Source of the DNA: Scortum barcoo
Lineage: Eukaryota; Chordata; Actinopteri; Centrarchiformes; Terapontidae
Reading direction: 5' to 3'
NCBI GenBank assembly: GCA_023238725.1
Contig: CM041540.1
Location: 2,755,001 to 2,819,000 of the forward strand
Length of the DNA: 64,000 bases
Shown piece by piece: positions 1 through 9,115 of the stretch. Numbering within the stretch: the stretch's first letter is position 1; each line of letters begins with the position of its first letter. Made by a program: the position numbers and the translations under genes. A model generated the notes under the pieces. The model worked only from the letters and a program-made list of their open reading frames with translations, was not told the origin of the DNA and ran no database searches.

Positions 1-490
1 AGCTCGGCCTGAAGTACGTTTCATAAATCTTTTGTGTTTAGTTTGCTGCACGTGTGTGTCTGCACTCGTGAGTCTCCATGCAGCTTCTGTCTGCACACCG
101 CTGCCTTGTCAATCCTTTGCTCTGCAAGCCCCAAAATTTGTCTTTGAGTCGGCGTTTCCACTCAAAGCTCATCTGTTTTTAACTTGTTTCACCTTCTAAA
201 TCCAGCACACGGGTGGAAATGTGGGTTAATTTCAGGTTTCCACTGACCGTCTGTTTGCCTGTAGCGTGGTGTGAACATTACATGCTCCCATGAATGCACA
301 TTTGACTGTTAAAGATTGCAACTTAAATATAATTTTTACAAGTACAGTTTTATTTTTTCTAATTCTAAATGTATGTAAGTGTACATTCTGTATATCCAAG
401 ACTTTTTAAACATATATAGCAAAGTATTATTATGTGTGCCTAATTGTTTTTTTTACACTTGCAATGATAATAAAATGGTTTTGAGTGAAG
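1..490 (+). other. Probable 3' UTR end of an upstream gene
   Basis: No open frame of coding character is visible. The stretch becomes AT-rich and ends in a canonical poly(A) signal AATAAA at 469-474, followed by a G/T-containing stretch, which looks like the end of a plus-strand 3' UTR. In vertebrates the gene just upstream of KCNJ8, on the same strand, is ABCC9 (the SUR2 partner subunit), so abcc9 is the natural candidate. That assignment is inference from synteny; nothing in these bases identifies it. Confidence 0.35.
469..474 (+). terminator. Poly(A) signal AATAAA
   Basis: Canonical hexamer at the end of the putative upstream 3' UTR. It lies about 1.4 kb before the kcnj8 start codon, so it cannot serve kcnj8. 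Confidence 0.4.
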
Positions 491-1534
491 TGAGTCTTTT
501 CTCCCTCAATAAACCCTCAATGACCCCTAATTCTTTGACTAAAATATGATACATTGATAAATAGCGCCACCTGGTGATTAAGTTTTAAAGTCTCTAAATA
601 TTAGAACAGCTGGAGCACTTTTAAAATGCAAAACCAGCTAATTAAGCATTCAAATGATTTATAAAAGTGATAATGGATAATGTCAAAGTCATATTTTATA
701 CTAAATCAACATAAAAAGTGTTTACTATTTTCAATGTGATGTGGTTTATTTTCTAATATAACAGTATCATTCTCTATTTAACCTCTACTCTGTGATTTTA
801 TAAAAGTATACCATTATTCAGATGCAAAACCAACATTACAACATAAACACAAGTTAAATGAAGGTCTTATTTTTCCCATATATTTATATTTAATTAACAA
901 ATAACAGTTCAATCTATATGTATAACTGAATAAGCTGTATTGTGTAAATTATTTCTTTAAAAACATTATTAATGCACTGGGTTTAAGTTTGCCTGGAAAC
1001 TTTGGAGAATTTTTTTGAAAGATCCAAAACACTGAGAGAAAAAAAAGGAAAACTGACTTAAAATCTGATTTAAAGTCAGTTTGGCTTTTATCACTTGACT
1101 GCAACTGCAAATGAAAAAGTGTGAAATGTGTAGGTAACTAATTCTAAATTTATTGTCCATAAAAAGTTGCTGTAGGTCAGTTTGCTCTTCTGAGAGACAA
1201 TTAATCAATTAACAGTATGAAGGAAGTGTCTGAAAGGAACTCCAGGTTATCATGAAGGTAAATTTTCCAGCTAAAATGAATATAAACAGCCCATTCAACT
1301 GTAATATACCAAATAAAAGACCATAAGATTAATGATTATAATAAACACCTGGAGGATGCCTGACTTTCCACCAGGGAACATGAACCTTTTCATTTTCATG
1401 GCTTAAAACTCATCTGAAGTGTATAAAAGTGAGATAAATGTTTATAAAAACCAATTATGCAAAGTCTAAAAGAACTTAATTTAATCATGTTACATTAATA
1501 ATTAGGGAGATTTTATCTGAGTTTATATTTTCAG
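491..1534. other. AT-rich intergenic stretch before kcnj8
   Basis: No coding exon is seen. It contains a reverse-oriented CTCF-like core (564-577) and a TATA-like TATAAAA at 1422-1428. A pyrimidine-rich run ending TTTTCAG at 1528-1534 could be the acceptor of a kcnj8 5' UTR exon. The short ORFs here have no family resemblance. Confidence 0.5.
564..577 (-). promoter_or_regulatory. CTCF-like core motif (reverse)
   Basis: Read on the minus strand the sequence is TCACCAGGTGGCGCT, a close match to the vertebrate CTCF core (CCASYAGRKGGCRS). The motif match is seen directly. Occupancy is inference. Confidence 0.35.
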
Positions 1535-1881
1535 GTCGTGCGCTTTGCTTTGGATGTGAAAACTCGAGGCGTCGCTTTTTCCGAACGGTCCCTGAATGCA
1601 GCGGCACCCTGGTCTGAGGAGCGGGGTCTGGACTCTGGGAGCTGGACTACGTCAACAAGAGAGGGGAGACCGTCCCAGCCCTCAGAGGAGCTGAGCAGAG
1701 GCGGCTCCAAAAAAAAAAAAAAAAAAAAGATCCAGCAAATGAGTCCAGACGGGAGAGTCCGCGCGTCCCGGAGCGGATCCTCCTGCAGGTGGGCAGGTCC
1801 GGTCCGCGCGTAAAGACGCACCGAGGAGAGGCTTTGACTACTTTTTATTATTTTTGTTTGTTTGTTTGAGACGAGGAGAGG
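1535..1881 (+). other. kcnj8: Putative kcnj8 5' UTR exon segment
   Basis: The GC content rises sharply after the acceptor-like TTTTCAG at 1528-1534 and stays high to the start codon at 1882. Mammalian KCNJ8 begins with a non-coding exon, so a spliced 5' UTR starting at 1535 is plausible. A pure A tract of about 20 bases sits inside it at 1709-1728. An alternative is an unspliced proximal promoter. Confidence 0.35.
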
Positions 1882-2228
1882 ATGCTGGCGAGGAAAAGCA
1901 TCATCCCGGAGGAGTTCGGCCTGCCGGGGCTCGCCTCCCGGATGCCCCGCAAGCCGGTGTTCAGGGACCGCGTCAACAAGGCGCGCTTCATCGCCAAAAA
2001 TGGCTCCTGCAACCTGGCGCACAAGAACATCCGCGAGCAGGGCCGCTTCCTGCAGGACGTCTTCACCACGCTGGTGGACCTGAAGTGGCGCTTCACGCTG
2101 GTCATCTTCACCACCACCTTCGTCAGCAGTTGGCTGCTGTTCGCCATGAGCTGGTGGCTGGTGGCGTTTGCGCACGGAGACCTGGACCCGGACCTGCGGA
2201 ACGGGACCTACTGCGTCACCGACGTCAA
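1882..2228 (+). CDS. kcnj8: kcnj8 coding exon 1: N-terminus and M1 helix
   Basis: The start ATG gives MLARKSIIPEE, which matches the Kir6.1 N-terminus directly, so no upstream start is needed. It encodes residues 1-115 plus two bases of Lys116, through the M1 helix and the extracellular loop ending CVTDV. The donor is AA|GTAAGA. The split falls after the position equivalent to human CVTNV, which I recall as the one coding intron of the mammalian gene. Confidence 0.92.
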
Positions 2229-5200
2229 GTAAGAAGGACGAGAACCTGCGTGAATATTATAAAAAAGCTAATTCAAAGTGTGTGAGGAGTTTGTTTGATG
2301 AGACTTTTTTTTTTTTTTTTGCGTCACTAAAACTTTCCATCCATCCTGACTCGGTCCAAACCTCCCTCCTCCTCCTCCTCTTGTCTTCTCCATTTTTAAA
2401 TTCCATGTAGGAAGAGGAGGAGAGGGACGGAGAGAGAGATTAATTATGACAGGAAACCTTTTCATCTGAGGGGAAATAAAGTGAAGCTCACAGGAGGGGA
2501 GGGGAGAGTTTGACACCTCCTCCTTCCTCCCTACATCTCTCCTTTCCTTTCTCCTCCAGACTACCTTTATCCCTCTTTTGTGGTGAAAACTAACTAAGTA
2601 CCATATTTAAATACAACTTTGAGGTACCTCTAACTTATTTATTTCCATTTTGTGCAGCTTTATACTTCTTATTTCTATTTTCTGTATTTTTTACTTCTTG
2701 CTCCATCAAAGAGAGGCTCTCCCCTTTAAAATTTGCACATTATTTCATTTAAAATGACAGTTTGAAGACTAAAGAAGCTCTTATCTTTGCTCCCATCAAT
2801 CATCTCACGACCCCTCAGATTTTATTTGGTGACCCTTTGAAGGGGCCCGACCCCTAGCTTGGGCACCGATGGACTAAACTGTCTATAAAATGCTTATATA
2901 ACATACCGCTCTAACATTGATGCTTCAGTATTCATAATAGACTGTTCAGTCACAGGGGACATTTTTCTGCAGAATGAGTGCTTTTACTTTGAAACTTCAA
3001 GTACATTTAGTTCATGCAATCAATACATTTGAATTTTTTGGGTAATGGCGTATTTATACATTGTTGTGTTAGTACTTTAAATAAAGTATGAATACTTTTA
3101 CATCACTATTTTTCAACCTTTTCTCTTCTTCTCTCCATCATGTCCATTCAAAATTTTGAACATCACACATGATAAAAATGGTAAAATATGTCTTTAAACA
3201 CGTCTTGGGCACCATTTGTTTCCATTTTGTTGCTTTGTGAATGTTTTATAACTGAATATTGACCAAAAACAAACAAAAAGATTCATGAAATGGGAAAGAA
3301 CGTCCTCGAGAAAAAGATCCAGACTGATTTAGGATGAACTCGCAAAACACCAGGAAGATTTAAAGAAAGAGAATTTGTTCTTTTCTAAAAAAAGACACAG
3401 CACATCTGCCAAAAAGCTCAAAAGTGGGGTTGAAATAAACACATTTAATGTCCTGTTCAACATGAATCTGAATGTCCCTCTTCAGGTCGTTCACGTCGGC
3501 CTTCCTGTTCTCCATCGAGGTTCAGGTGACCATCGGCTTCGGAGGGCGAATGATAACGGAGCAGTGTCCGGCCGCCATCACCGTCCTCATCATGCAGAAC
3601 ATCATTGGACTCATCATCAACGCCATCATGCTGGGTGAGGAAATCAGGAAAATCTCATTAAAGTAAAGTCCTGTGTCAGTAAAGTGGAGTTAAAGTCCAT
3701 AAAGTAAAGTCCTGCTCAGTAAAGTGGTGGAGTTAAAGTTCATAAAAGTAAAGTCCTGTGTCAGTAAAGTGGAGTTAAAGTCCATAAAGTAAAGTCCTGT
3801 TTCAGTAAAGTCAGTTAAAGTCCAAAGTAAAGTCCTGTGTCAGTAAAGTGTTCCCTGTGTCTGTTGTCCTGTTGTCTGATGGTATTATTTTACAGTGACA
3901 ATTATATTTTAGATCACATACTTTGTTAAACTATATTATACATGTTTTGCTGTTACGCTATTATATATATATATTATATTATATTGCTATATAACTACAG
4001 AAACTATAATTATTTAATAGTATTGTGTATTATTCTGGTGCACACTGTTATAGATCATATTACTTTTACATTTCAAGATTTCATGAATTTATTGTCATGT
4101 CATGTGCACAACAATTTATATCAAGCAATCACTGGCAATGAAATCAATTCTTAAATCTCAGGCTCCCTAAAACAGTGCTTAAAAATATTAATTAAGAATA
4201 GAACCACTCAAACAAAAAATAGATTAAAGAAAAAAATATAAATAAATAAATAATAAAATAATAACACATAAATAAATATACATAAATATTGACCTAAAAT
4301 ATAAGTGATGGTGCTGTGAAGAGAGTACAAAAGTCTTACGGCCATGTACTTCACTGAAACGTTAAATGTTTTTACAAGAAAAATGTATTTTCTTTCAAAT
4401 GACTAATTGATTATTTGACCAAGAGTTTTATCTGTATAAACTTTTGGGTAGTTTAATTTATAACAAAACATCAGATTTCATAAACTCTTCATGCGTTTTT
4501 AATGCAAAAATCTAAATCCGTAAAGTAACTAAAGATAAATACAGTGAATAAGAAGTTGAATATTTTCCCCTCAGATGTGGTGGAGAAGAAGTAAAAAGTA
4601 GAATGAAAAGAAAAAACTGAAGTAAAGTACGTCAACTTTCAAGTACATATTTGAGTAAATGTGCAAATACTCCAGCACTAAGATTAACCACCGCTCTGCG
4701 TTTCTCTCCTCAGGTTGTATCTTCATGAAGACGGCTCAGTCCAACCGGCGAGCGGAGACGCTGATCTTCAGCCGCCACGCCGTGATCGCCGTCAGAAACA
4801 ACCGGCTGTGCTTCATGATTCGAATCGGCGATCTGAGGAAGAGCATGATCATCGGAGCGACCGTCAGGTTACAGGTGTGTCCGCTCCTTTCTCTTTTTTT
4901 ATAACCTTGTTGTAGTTTTACAGGAAACAAGCAAATGTCCACAAATCACATCTGATCATCAGCAATTTTATACTTCTGCTCATCTCAGAGGTAAACATTG
5001 TATTTTTACTGCCTTAATCTGACAGCTTTAGTTTCTTTTCAGATGACAGGTGTTCACCGATGTGTTGATGTTGAGTGTTTGTGATAAACTGAAGGATGAA
5101 GTTGTTCCTTTATGTGTCCTTCTTCAGCTAAATAAACTATTTAAAGCCTCCTTGGATCAGCTGGAAAATGCAAATATGATGATCTTATAGACCATTATGC

Positions 5201-7539
5201 ATTGCTGCAGATGAAACCATGGCTGCAGATAGCAATTATATTTATTAATGATTAATTTGTGGACCATTTTCTCCATTAATCGATTAGTCGTAGTTAAAAT
5301 GTTGATTGCTGTTTCTCAAAGTGACGTCCTCAAATAAATTATTTTGTAAAAAACAACTACAAAATATTCTGTTTTAATATAAGTATTCATACTACTCTCT
5401 ACTTTTACTTTGAATACTTTAAGTAAATTTAGCTGATAAAACTTTCATTCTTTTGCTTCAGTTTATTTTTGTCCTCATTTCTCATTTTGTCTTCACAAAT
5501 GAGGTTTAAATGAGCTAATTAGGACTGTGCATCTTCTGCAGGTGGTGAGGAAGACGACCACCCCGGAGGGCGAGGTGATCCCCATCCATCAGATCGACGT
5601 CCAGACAGAGAGCGCGGTGACCAGCAACAGCCTGTTCCTCCTCGCCCCGCTCATCATCTGCCACGTCATCGACAAAAACAGGTACGATTCAGTCGTCAGG
5701 AGGTTTCACGTTTCTCCAAGAACCGTACAAAACTTTATTTAAAGAAAGGATCTCTTTGAGGTCAGATTTCTTTTTAAGAGGTCACAATGAGGCGATGTGA
5801 ACAGTGAAGTTCAGGTGTGTAACTCTCTACCTCCACCTGCTGGACAGACAACAACGTACAGGACTGAAGAAACTAATATAGTAATGTTCTTTAATCTAAT
5901 ATTTGTCTTCTTTACTCTAAAATGGTAAAATGTTACTTCCTTATTCCCTGTAGTGCCCCCATGGGACTCTATAAAGGTGTATTTGCCCCCATTAAACATT
6001 ATAAATCTGTAGTTGCCCCCACAGGACTCTATAAATGTATAGTTGCTCCCATCTTGTAAAGGTGTAGTTGCCCCCACTGGACATTATAAAGGTATAGTTG
6101 CCCCATATGACTCTATAAAGGTGTAGTTGCCCCCACATGACTCTGTTGTAGTTACCCTCACAGGATTTATAAAGGTGTAGTTGCCCTCATAGAACATTAT
6201 AAAGATGTAGTTGCCCCCCCCCCAGGACTCTCTAAAGGGTGTAGTTGCCCCTGCAGGACCCTATAAAGGTGTAGCTGCCTCCACAGTTTATAAAGGTGTA
6301 ATTGCCCCTTCAGGACTCTATAAAGGTGTAGTTGCCCCCACAGTACCTTGTAAAGGTGTAGTTGTATTTGCCCCCAGCCCGCTGTACGACCTGTCGGCCA
6401 TGGAGCTGCAGTGCAGCGACCTGGAGGTGATCGTCATCCTGGAGGGCGTCGTGGAGACAACGGGGATCACCACGCAGGCCCGGACCTCCTACGTCTCCGA
6501 GGAGATCCAGTGGGGTCACCGCTTCGTTCCCATAGTAACGGAGGAGGAGGGCGTGTACTCTGTGGACTACTCCAAGTTTGGTAACACAGTCAAGGTAATC
6601 TGCACCAGCGATCACAACAAAATCTGTAATCAGGTGGATGCTTCTTTCTGTTGGTGGTCGTTACCTGCGTCCTTATGATTATCACTTAATAATCATTACT
6701 TTTATTTACCATTACTATACTTCTTATTAAAAGATGAGCAATGAAGCAGAATTTACTTATAGAAACTATAAAATGAAATTTATTTATTTCAAGTTTTTAA
6801 AGTTTTTTAAGTGTTAAATATTATCAACAATTTTATATTTTCCATCTTGAGTTCCCATTTTCCCCATTTAAGCTTCAGTTTTAATGTTTTAACTCTTTAA
6901 AACCAATTTATTTTTCACATTTTATTGTTATTATTCTTTTTTTTTCTTTTGCTTTTATCAGCTTTTTCCATGCTTGAATTTGCAGCCATGCAAATGATGT
7001 GGCTCTTATTAATGCTATTTTATTTTATTACTTTTACTTAACTTAACTTTTACTTTACTAAACTTAACTCAACTTACAATAGCCTGATGGGTAATTTATA
7101 ATATACCCCATTATTATACATAATACTTGCAAAGAAGTAGGAAGCTGGAAAATAATGATTAAAAGCCAAATATTGAGTGTATTACGGCTCACAGCAGCCC
7201 CCCTGTCATAATTTGCCATGGGACAGAAAAAAATACACATTTATTGGACTGAAAATGTTGTTTGTTGCTTCTTAAGGTGGCGACGCCGCGCTGCAGTGCC
7301 CGAGAACTGGACGAGAAGCCGTCCATCTTAATCCAGACGCTCCAGAAGAGCGAGCTGTCGCACCAGAACTCGCTGAGGAAGCGTAACTCCATGCTGCGAC
7401 GCAACAACTCCATGCGTAAAGGCGCGGGCGCGGGGAGTAGCGGAAACCTGCTTGCAGGAACAACTCGGCTCTCACCGTGCCCAAAGTCCAGTTCTTCACC
7501 CCGAGCGACGGCGGCCAGACCCTGAACGCCGTCACCTGA
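1882..7539 (+). CDS. kcnj8: Kir6.1-type inward-rectifier K+ channel, K-ATP pore subunit (six coding exons, frame break near the end)
   Basis: Pore-forming subunit of the ATP-sensitive K+ channel; four copies assemble with four sulfonylurea receptors in the plasma membrane. Coding exons: 1882-2228, 3486-3634, 4714-4874, 5542-5681, 6378-6594, 7277-7539, all with GT-AG introns. Residues 1-70 are the cytosolic N-terminus (MLARKSIIPEE start and REQGR, a Kir6.1 signature), 71-96 helix M1, 131-135 the TIGFG filter, and 145-166 helix M2 with Asn161 at the rectification site. The rest is the cytosolic Kir domain. Cys111 and Cys143 fit the conserved extracellular pair. The ER-retention tripeptide RKR is at 372-374. 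The N-terminus matches Kir6.1 better than Kir6.2. Exon lengths sum to 1277 nt, not a multiple of three: the frame breaks between about 7436 and 7458. The Kir6.1-like tail (NNSALTVPKVQF...) ends at the TGA at 7537-7539, whereas uninterrupted reading stops at 7523-7525 after about 420 residues with an unrelated tail. Human Kir6.1 has 424 residues. Confidence 0.93.
3486..3634 (+). CDS. kcnj8: kcnj8 coding exon 2: pore loop and M2 helix
   Basis: The acceptor is CTTCAG at 3480-3485. It encodes the pore helix, the TIGFG selectivity filter (GFG, as in Kir6 and not GYG) and all of M2, ending at Leu-Gly166 with a phase-1 donor G|GTGAGG. Confidence 0.92.
3656..3850 (+). repeat. Minisatellite, about 40-bp unit x 5, in kcnj8 intron 2
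   Basis: About five imperfect copies of a unit containing AAAGTAAAGTCCTG, CAGTAAAGTGG and GTTAAAGTCCA begin 22 bases after the exon 2 donor. Copies differ by small indels. Confidence 0.85.
4714..4874 (+). CDS. kcnj8: kcnj8 coding exon 3: start of cytosolic Kir domain
   Basis: The acceptor is TCCTCAG. It encodes CIFMKTAQ, RRAETLIFSRHAVI and the DLRKSMIIGA segment (residues 167-219), all strongly Kir6-like. The phase-0 donor follows VRLQ. Confidence 0.92.
5542..5681 (+). CDS. kcnj8: kcnj8 coding exon 4: Kir cytosolic domain
   Basis: The acceptor is TTCTGCAG. It encodes VVRKTTTPEGEVIPIHQ to LLAPLIICHVIDKN (residues 220-265), with a phase-2 donor AG|GTACGA. The following intron is almost wholly a minisatellite. 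Confidence 0.92.
5940..6370 (+). repeat. Minisatellite, about 28-30-bp unit, in kcnj8 intron 4
   Basis: About 14-15 degenerate copies of a unit built on GTAGTTGCCCCCACAGGACT followed by CTATAAAGGT fill most of the intron and run into the last bases before the exon 5 acceptor. Each unit holds a pyrimidine tract followed by CAG|G, resembling a 3' splice site. Confidence 0.9.
6378..6594 (+). CDS. kcnj8: kcnj8 coding exon 5: Kir cytosolic domain core
   Basis: The acceptor is TTGCCCCCAG. It encodes SPLYDLSAMELQ, LEVIVILEGVVETTG, TSYVSEEIQWGHRF and GVYSVDYSKFGNTVK (to residue 338), a near-invariant Kir6 block. The donor is phase 0. Confidence 0.93.
7277..7539 (+). CDS. kcnj8: kcnj8 coding exon 6: C-terminal tail with frame break
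   Basis: The acceptor is CTTAAG. It encodes RCSARELDEKPSILIQTLQ and LRKRNSM with the ER-retention RKR. Past MRKGAGAGS the Kir6.1-like tail resumes only in another frame (codon start 7456: RNNSALTVPKV), ending at TGA 7537-7539. One missing base (or two extra) between 7436 and 7458 explains this. A 22-bp GT...AG stretch there (7436-7457) does not restore the frame if removed. Confidence 0.88.
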
Positions 7540-7990
7540 CATGAGGCCGGCCTCCTGCTGGCCGCCCTGCTCCTCCTGGTGGGGAGGAGAATCGTGGGCG
7601 TTGGTGTTTCTCCTGCTCTGATGGGACTCCTTCTCTTCATGTTCCCCGCCTTATCTAGACTTGTCTCCTAACACTGTTACTGCTAACGTTACCACGTTTA
7701 CCTGCAGAGGTTATCTAGTAATCTTATTTTACAACCAGCTGTTCAAACTGTTCTTCCACATCAGTTCAGCCACCACAAAGCAAAAGCAAAAATAGCGAAT
7801 TTTTCCATTTTTTCTAGCAATAACTGGGCTTTTTACGCCTATTTTACTGTTTTTAAGGGAGATGTATTTTCTTACTGATTAAAGTCACAGCAGTGGTAAC
7901 AAGTGGCAACCGATCCTTGTACTGTACATGTGTGTTTTTCACATCATTTTGTCATTTGTGTTATTTGAGAATAAATGCACTCACTTCATC
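7540..7990 (+). other. kcnj8: kcnj8 3' UTR
   Basis: Non-coding sequence follows the stop. A canonical AATAAA at 7970-7975 is the first good poly(A) signal on the plus strand, giving a UTR of about 450 bases. Confidence 0.6.
7970..7975 (+). terminator. kcnj8: Poly(A) signal AATAAA for kcnj8
   Basis: Canonical hexamer 431 bases after the stop codon and 1 kb before the echdc3 start. Confidence 0.55.
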
Positions 7991-8024
7991 TGAATATGGT
8001 GTCAGTGACTGAACGACTGAAATG

Positions 8025-8345
8025 TGAGTAAGTGGAACCAAACAAATGCACACGGAAATACTCACGTACCTGAAAATTGTACTTAAGTACAGTACTTGAG
8101 TAAATGTACTTAGTTACACCCATTTGTGAATGTTAAATTGAAGAAATGTATTGTTTGAATTCTTTGTTTAAGACTAAATTTAAGAGGTATCATCTGCCAA
8201 GAGATTCATCCATGCATTCTTCCAAAGTAAAGTTAAACTTTCATCAACTTTGTCAGTATTAAAAGTGCATAGTTTTTGCCAGATTTGTCAAAGTATTGGC
8301 ATCAAAATGTACTTAAAGTCCCAAAAGTAAGTACTCATCATGCAG
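8025..8345. repeat. Teleost dispersed repeat fragments
   Basis: Contains GTACTTAAGTACAGTACTTG, then TGTACTTAAAGT...AAGTACTCATCATGCAGAAT. These phrases are typical of a very common fish interspersed repeat. A second copy of the latter phrase lies at about 9565-9650. The family name cannot be assigned without a repeat library. Confidence 0.55.
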
Positions 8346-8912
8346 AATAGCAAAATAATATAATGCTAGGGAGGATAAAAACCTATATAGATGCTATAGT
8401 TTTCACTGCCTTTTGATTTTCAGAGTGTTGAACTGAAAGAACATATTGTTTAAACTCTTTTTTAGAAGCAATAAATGAAGGTTTCTTTCCTGTAAATTTA
8501 CATTTATGAATATGAAATTGGCCCTAAAGAGAAAGACTAATTGTGTATGGTGTGTTTTTCTGTGTATTGTTGTCCAAGAGAGCAAACTATATAATTATTA
8601 AGTAAAGTAAAACTTTCATCAGTATTTACAGTAATAAAAGCACATAGTCTCTGCCAGAAATCCTTCACAACTGGGCAAAATAAACGCACAACACTTTCTG
8701 ACATCCATTACATAAACTCTTCATAAACACACTCCCTCTTTAAATATGTGATATAAAATATAACTGTGATACCAATACTGCATGAAGAGAGATTTGTGTT
8801 TATATAAAATCTCCTTGTCATTTATTATAAAATGGTGATGTGGTGGAAAATTGTGTTTGCAGATGAGAGGCCATGATAACAAACTGACTTCTGGTTTGGT
8901 CTGACGTTGCAC

Positions 8913-8943
8913 CACGTGTCCTTGACGTCACCGAACCCGGAAG
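8913..8943 (+). promoter_or_regulatory. echdc3: echdc3 core promoter motif cluster
   Basis: Within 66 bases of the start codon lie CACGTG (8913-8918, E-box), TGACGTCA (8923-8930, palindromic CRE) and CCGGAAG (8937-8943, ETS/GABP type). No TATA box is seen. The combination is typical of housekeeping and mitochondrial-protein promoters; use in vivo is inferred. Confidence 0.55.
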
Positions 8944-8978
8944 CTAGCGTGGTGTTGAGGTGAAGTGGAGGAGGAAAC

Positions 8979-9115
8979 ATGGCTGGCAGGTTTGTATGCA
9001 GAGCTGTCGGTGTGTTTCAGCTCAGCAGGACGGTGTCACCTCGGACAGGGGCTCGGTTTTACTCTCAGACAGACCCGGAGCAGCTGACGGTGAGACAGCA
9101 GCACGACGGAATAAG
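8979..9115 (+). CDS. echdc3: echdc3 exon 1: mitochondrial presequence
   Basis: The start context is GAAACATGG, with A at -3 and G at +4, a strong Kozak. It encodes residues 1-45 plus two bases, ending LTVRQQHDGI, with donor AG|GTGCAG. Confidence 0.88.

Noticed and set aside
1531..2175. 214-codon minus-strand ORF over kcnj8 exon 1
   Set aside because: It is a shadow of the GC-rich Kir6.1 coding exon and 5' UTR on the other strand; it reads through the poly(A/T) tract and has no family features.
5940..6370. Regular repeats resembling a CRISPR-like array
   Set aside because: Units are contiguous and degenerate with no unique spacers, and lie inside an intron of a vertebrate gene: a minisatellite.
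6211..6678. 155-codon plus-strand ORF running from the minisatellite into exon 5
   Set aside because: Its N-terminal part is the translated repeat array. The real coding part starts at the acceptor before 6378 in the Kir6.1 frame.
7436..7457. 22-bp GT...AG stretch in kcnj8 exon 6 as a micro-intron
   Set aside because: Far too short for a spliceosomal intron, and removing it does not bring the C-terminal tail into frame.
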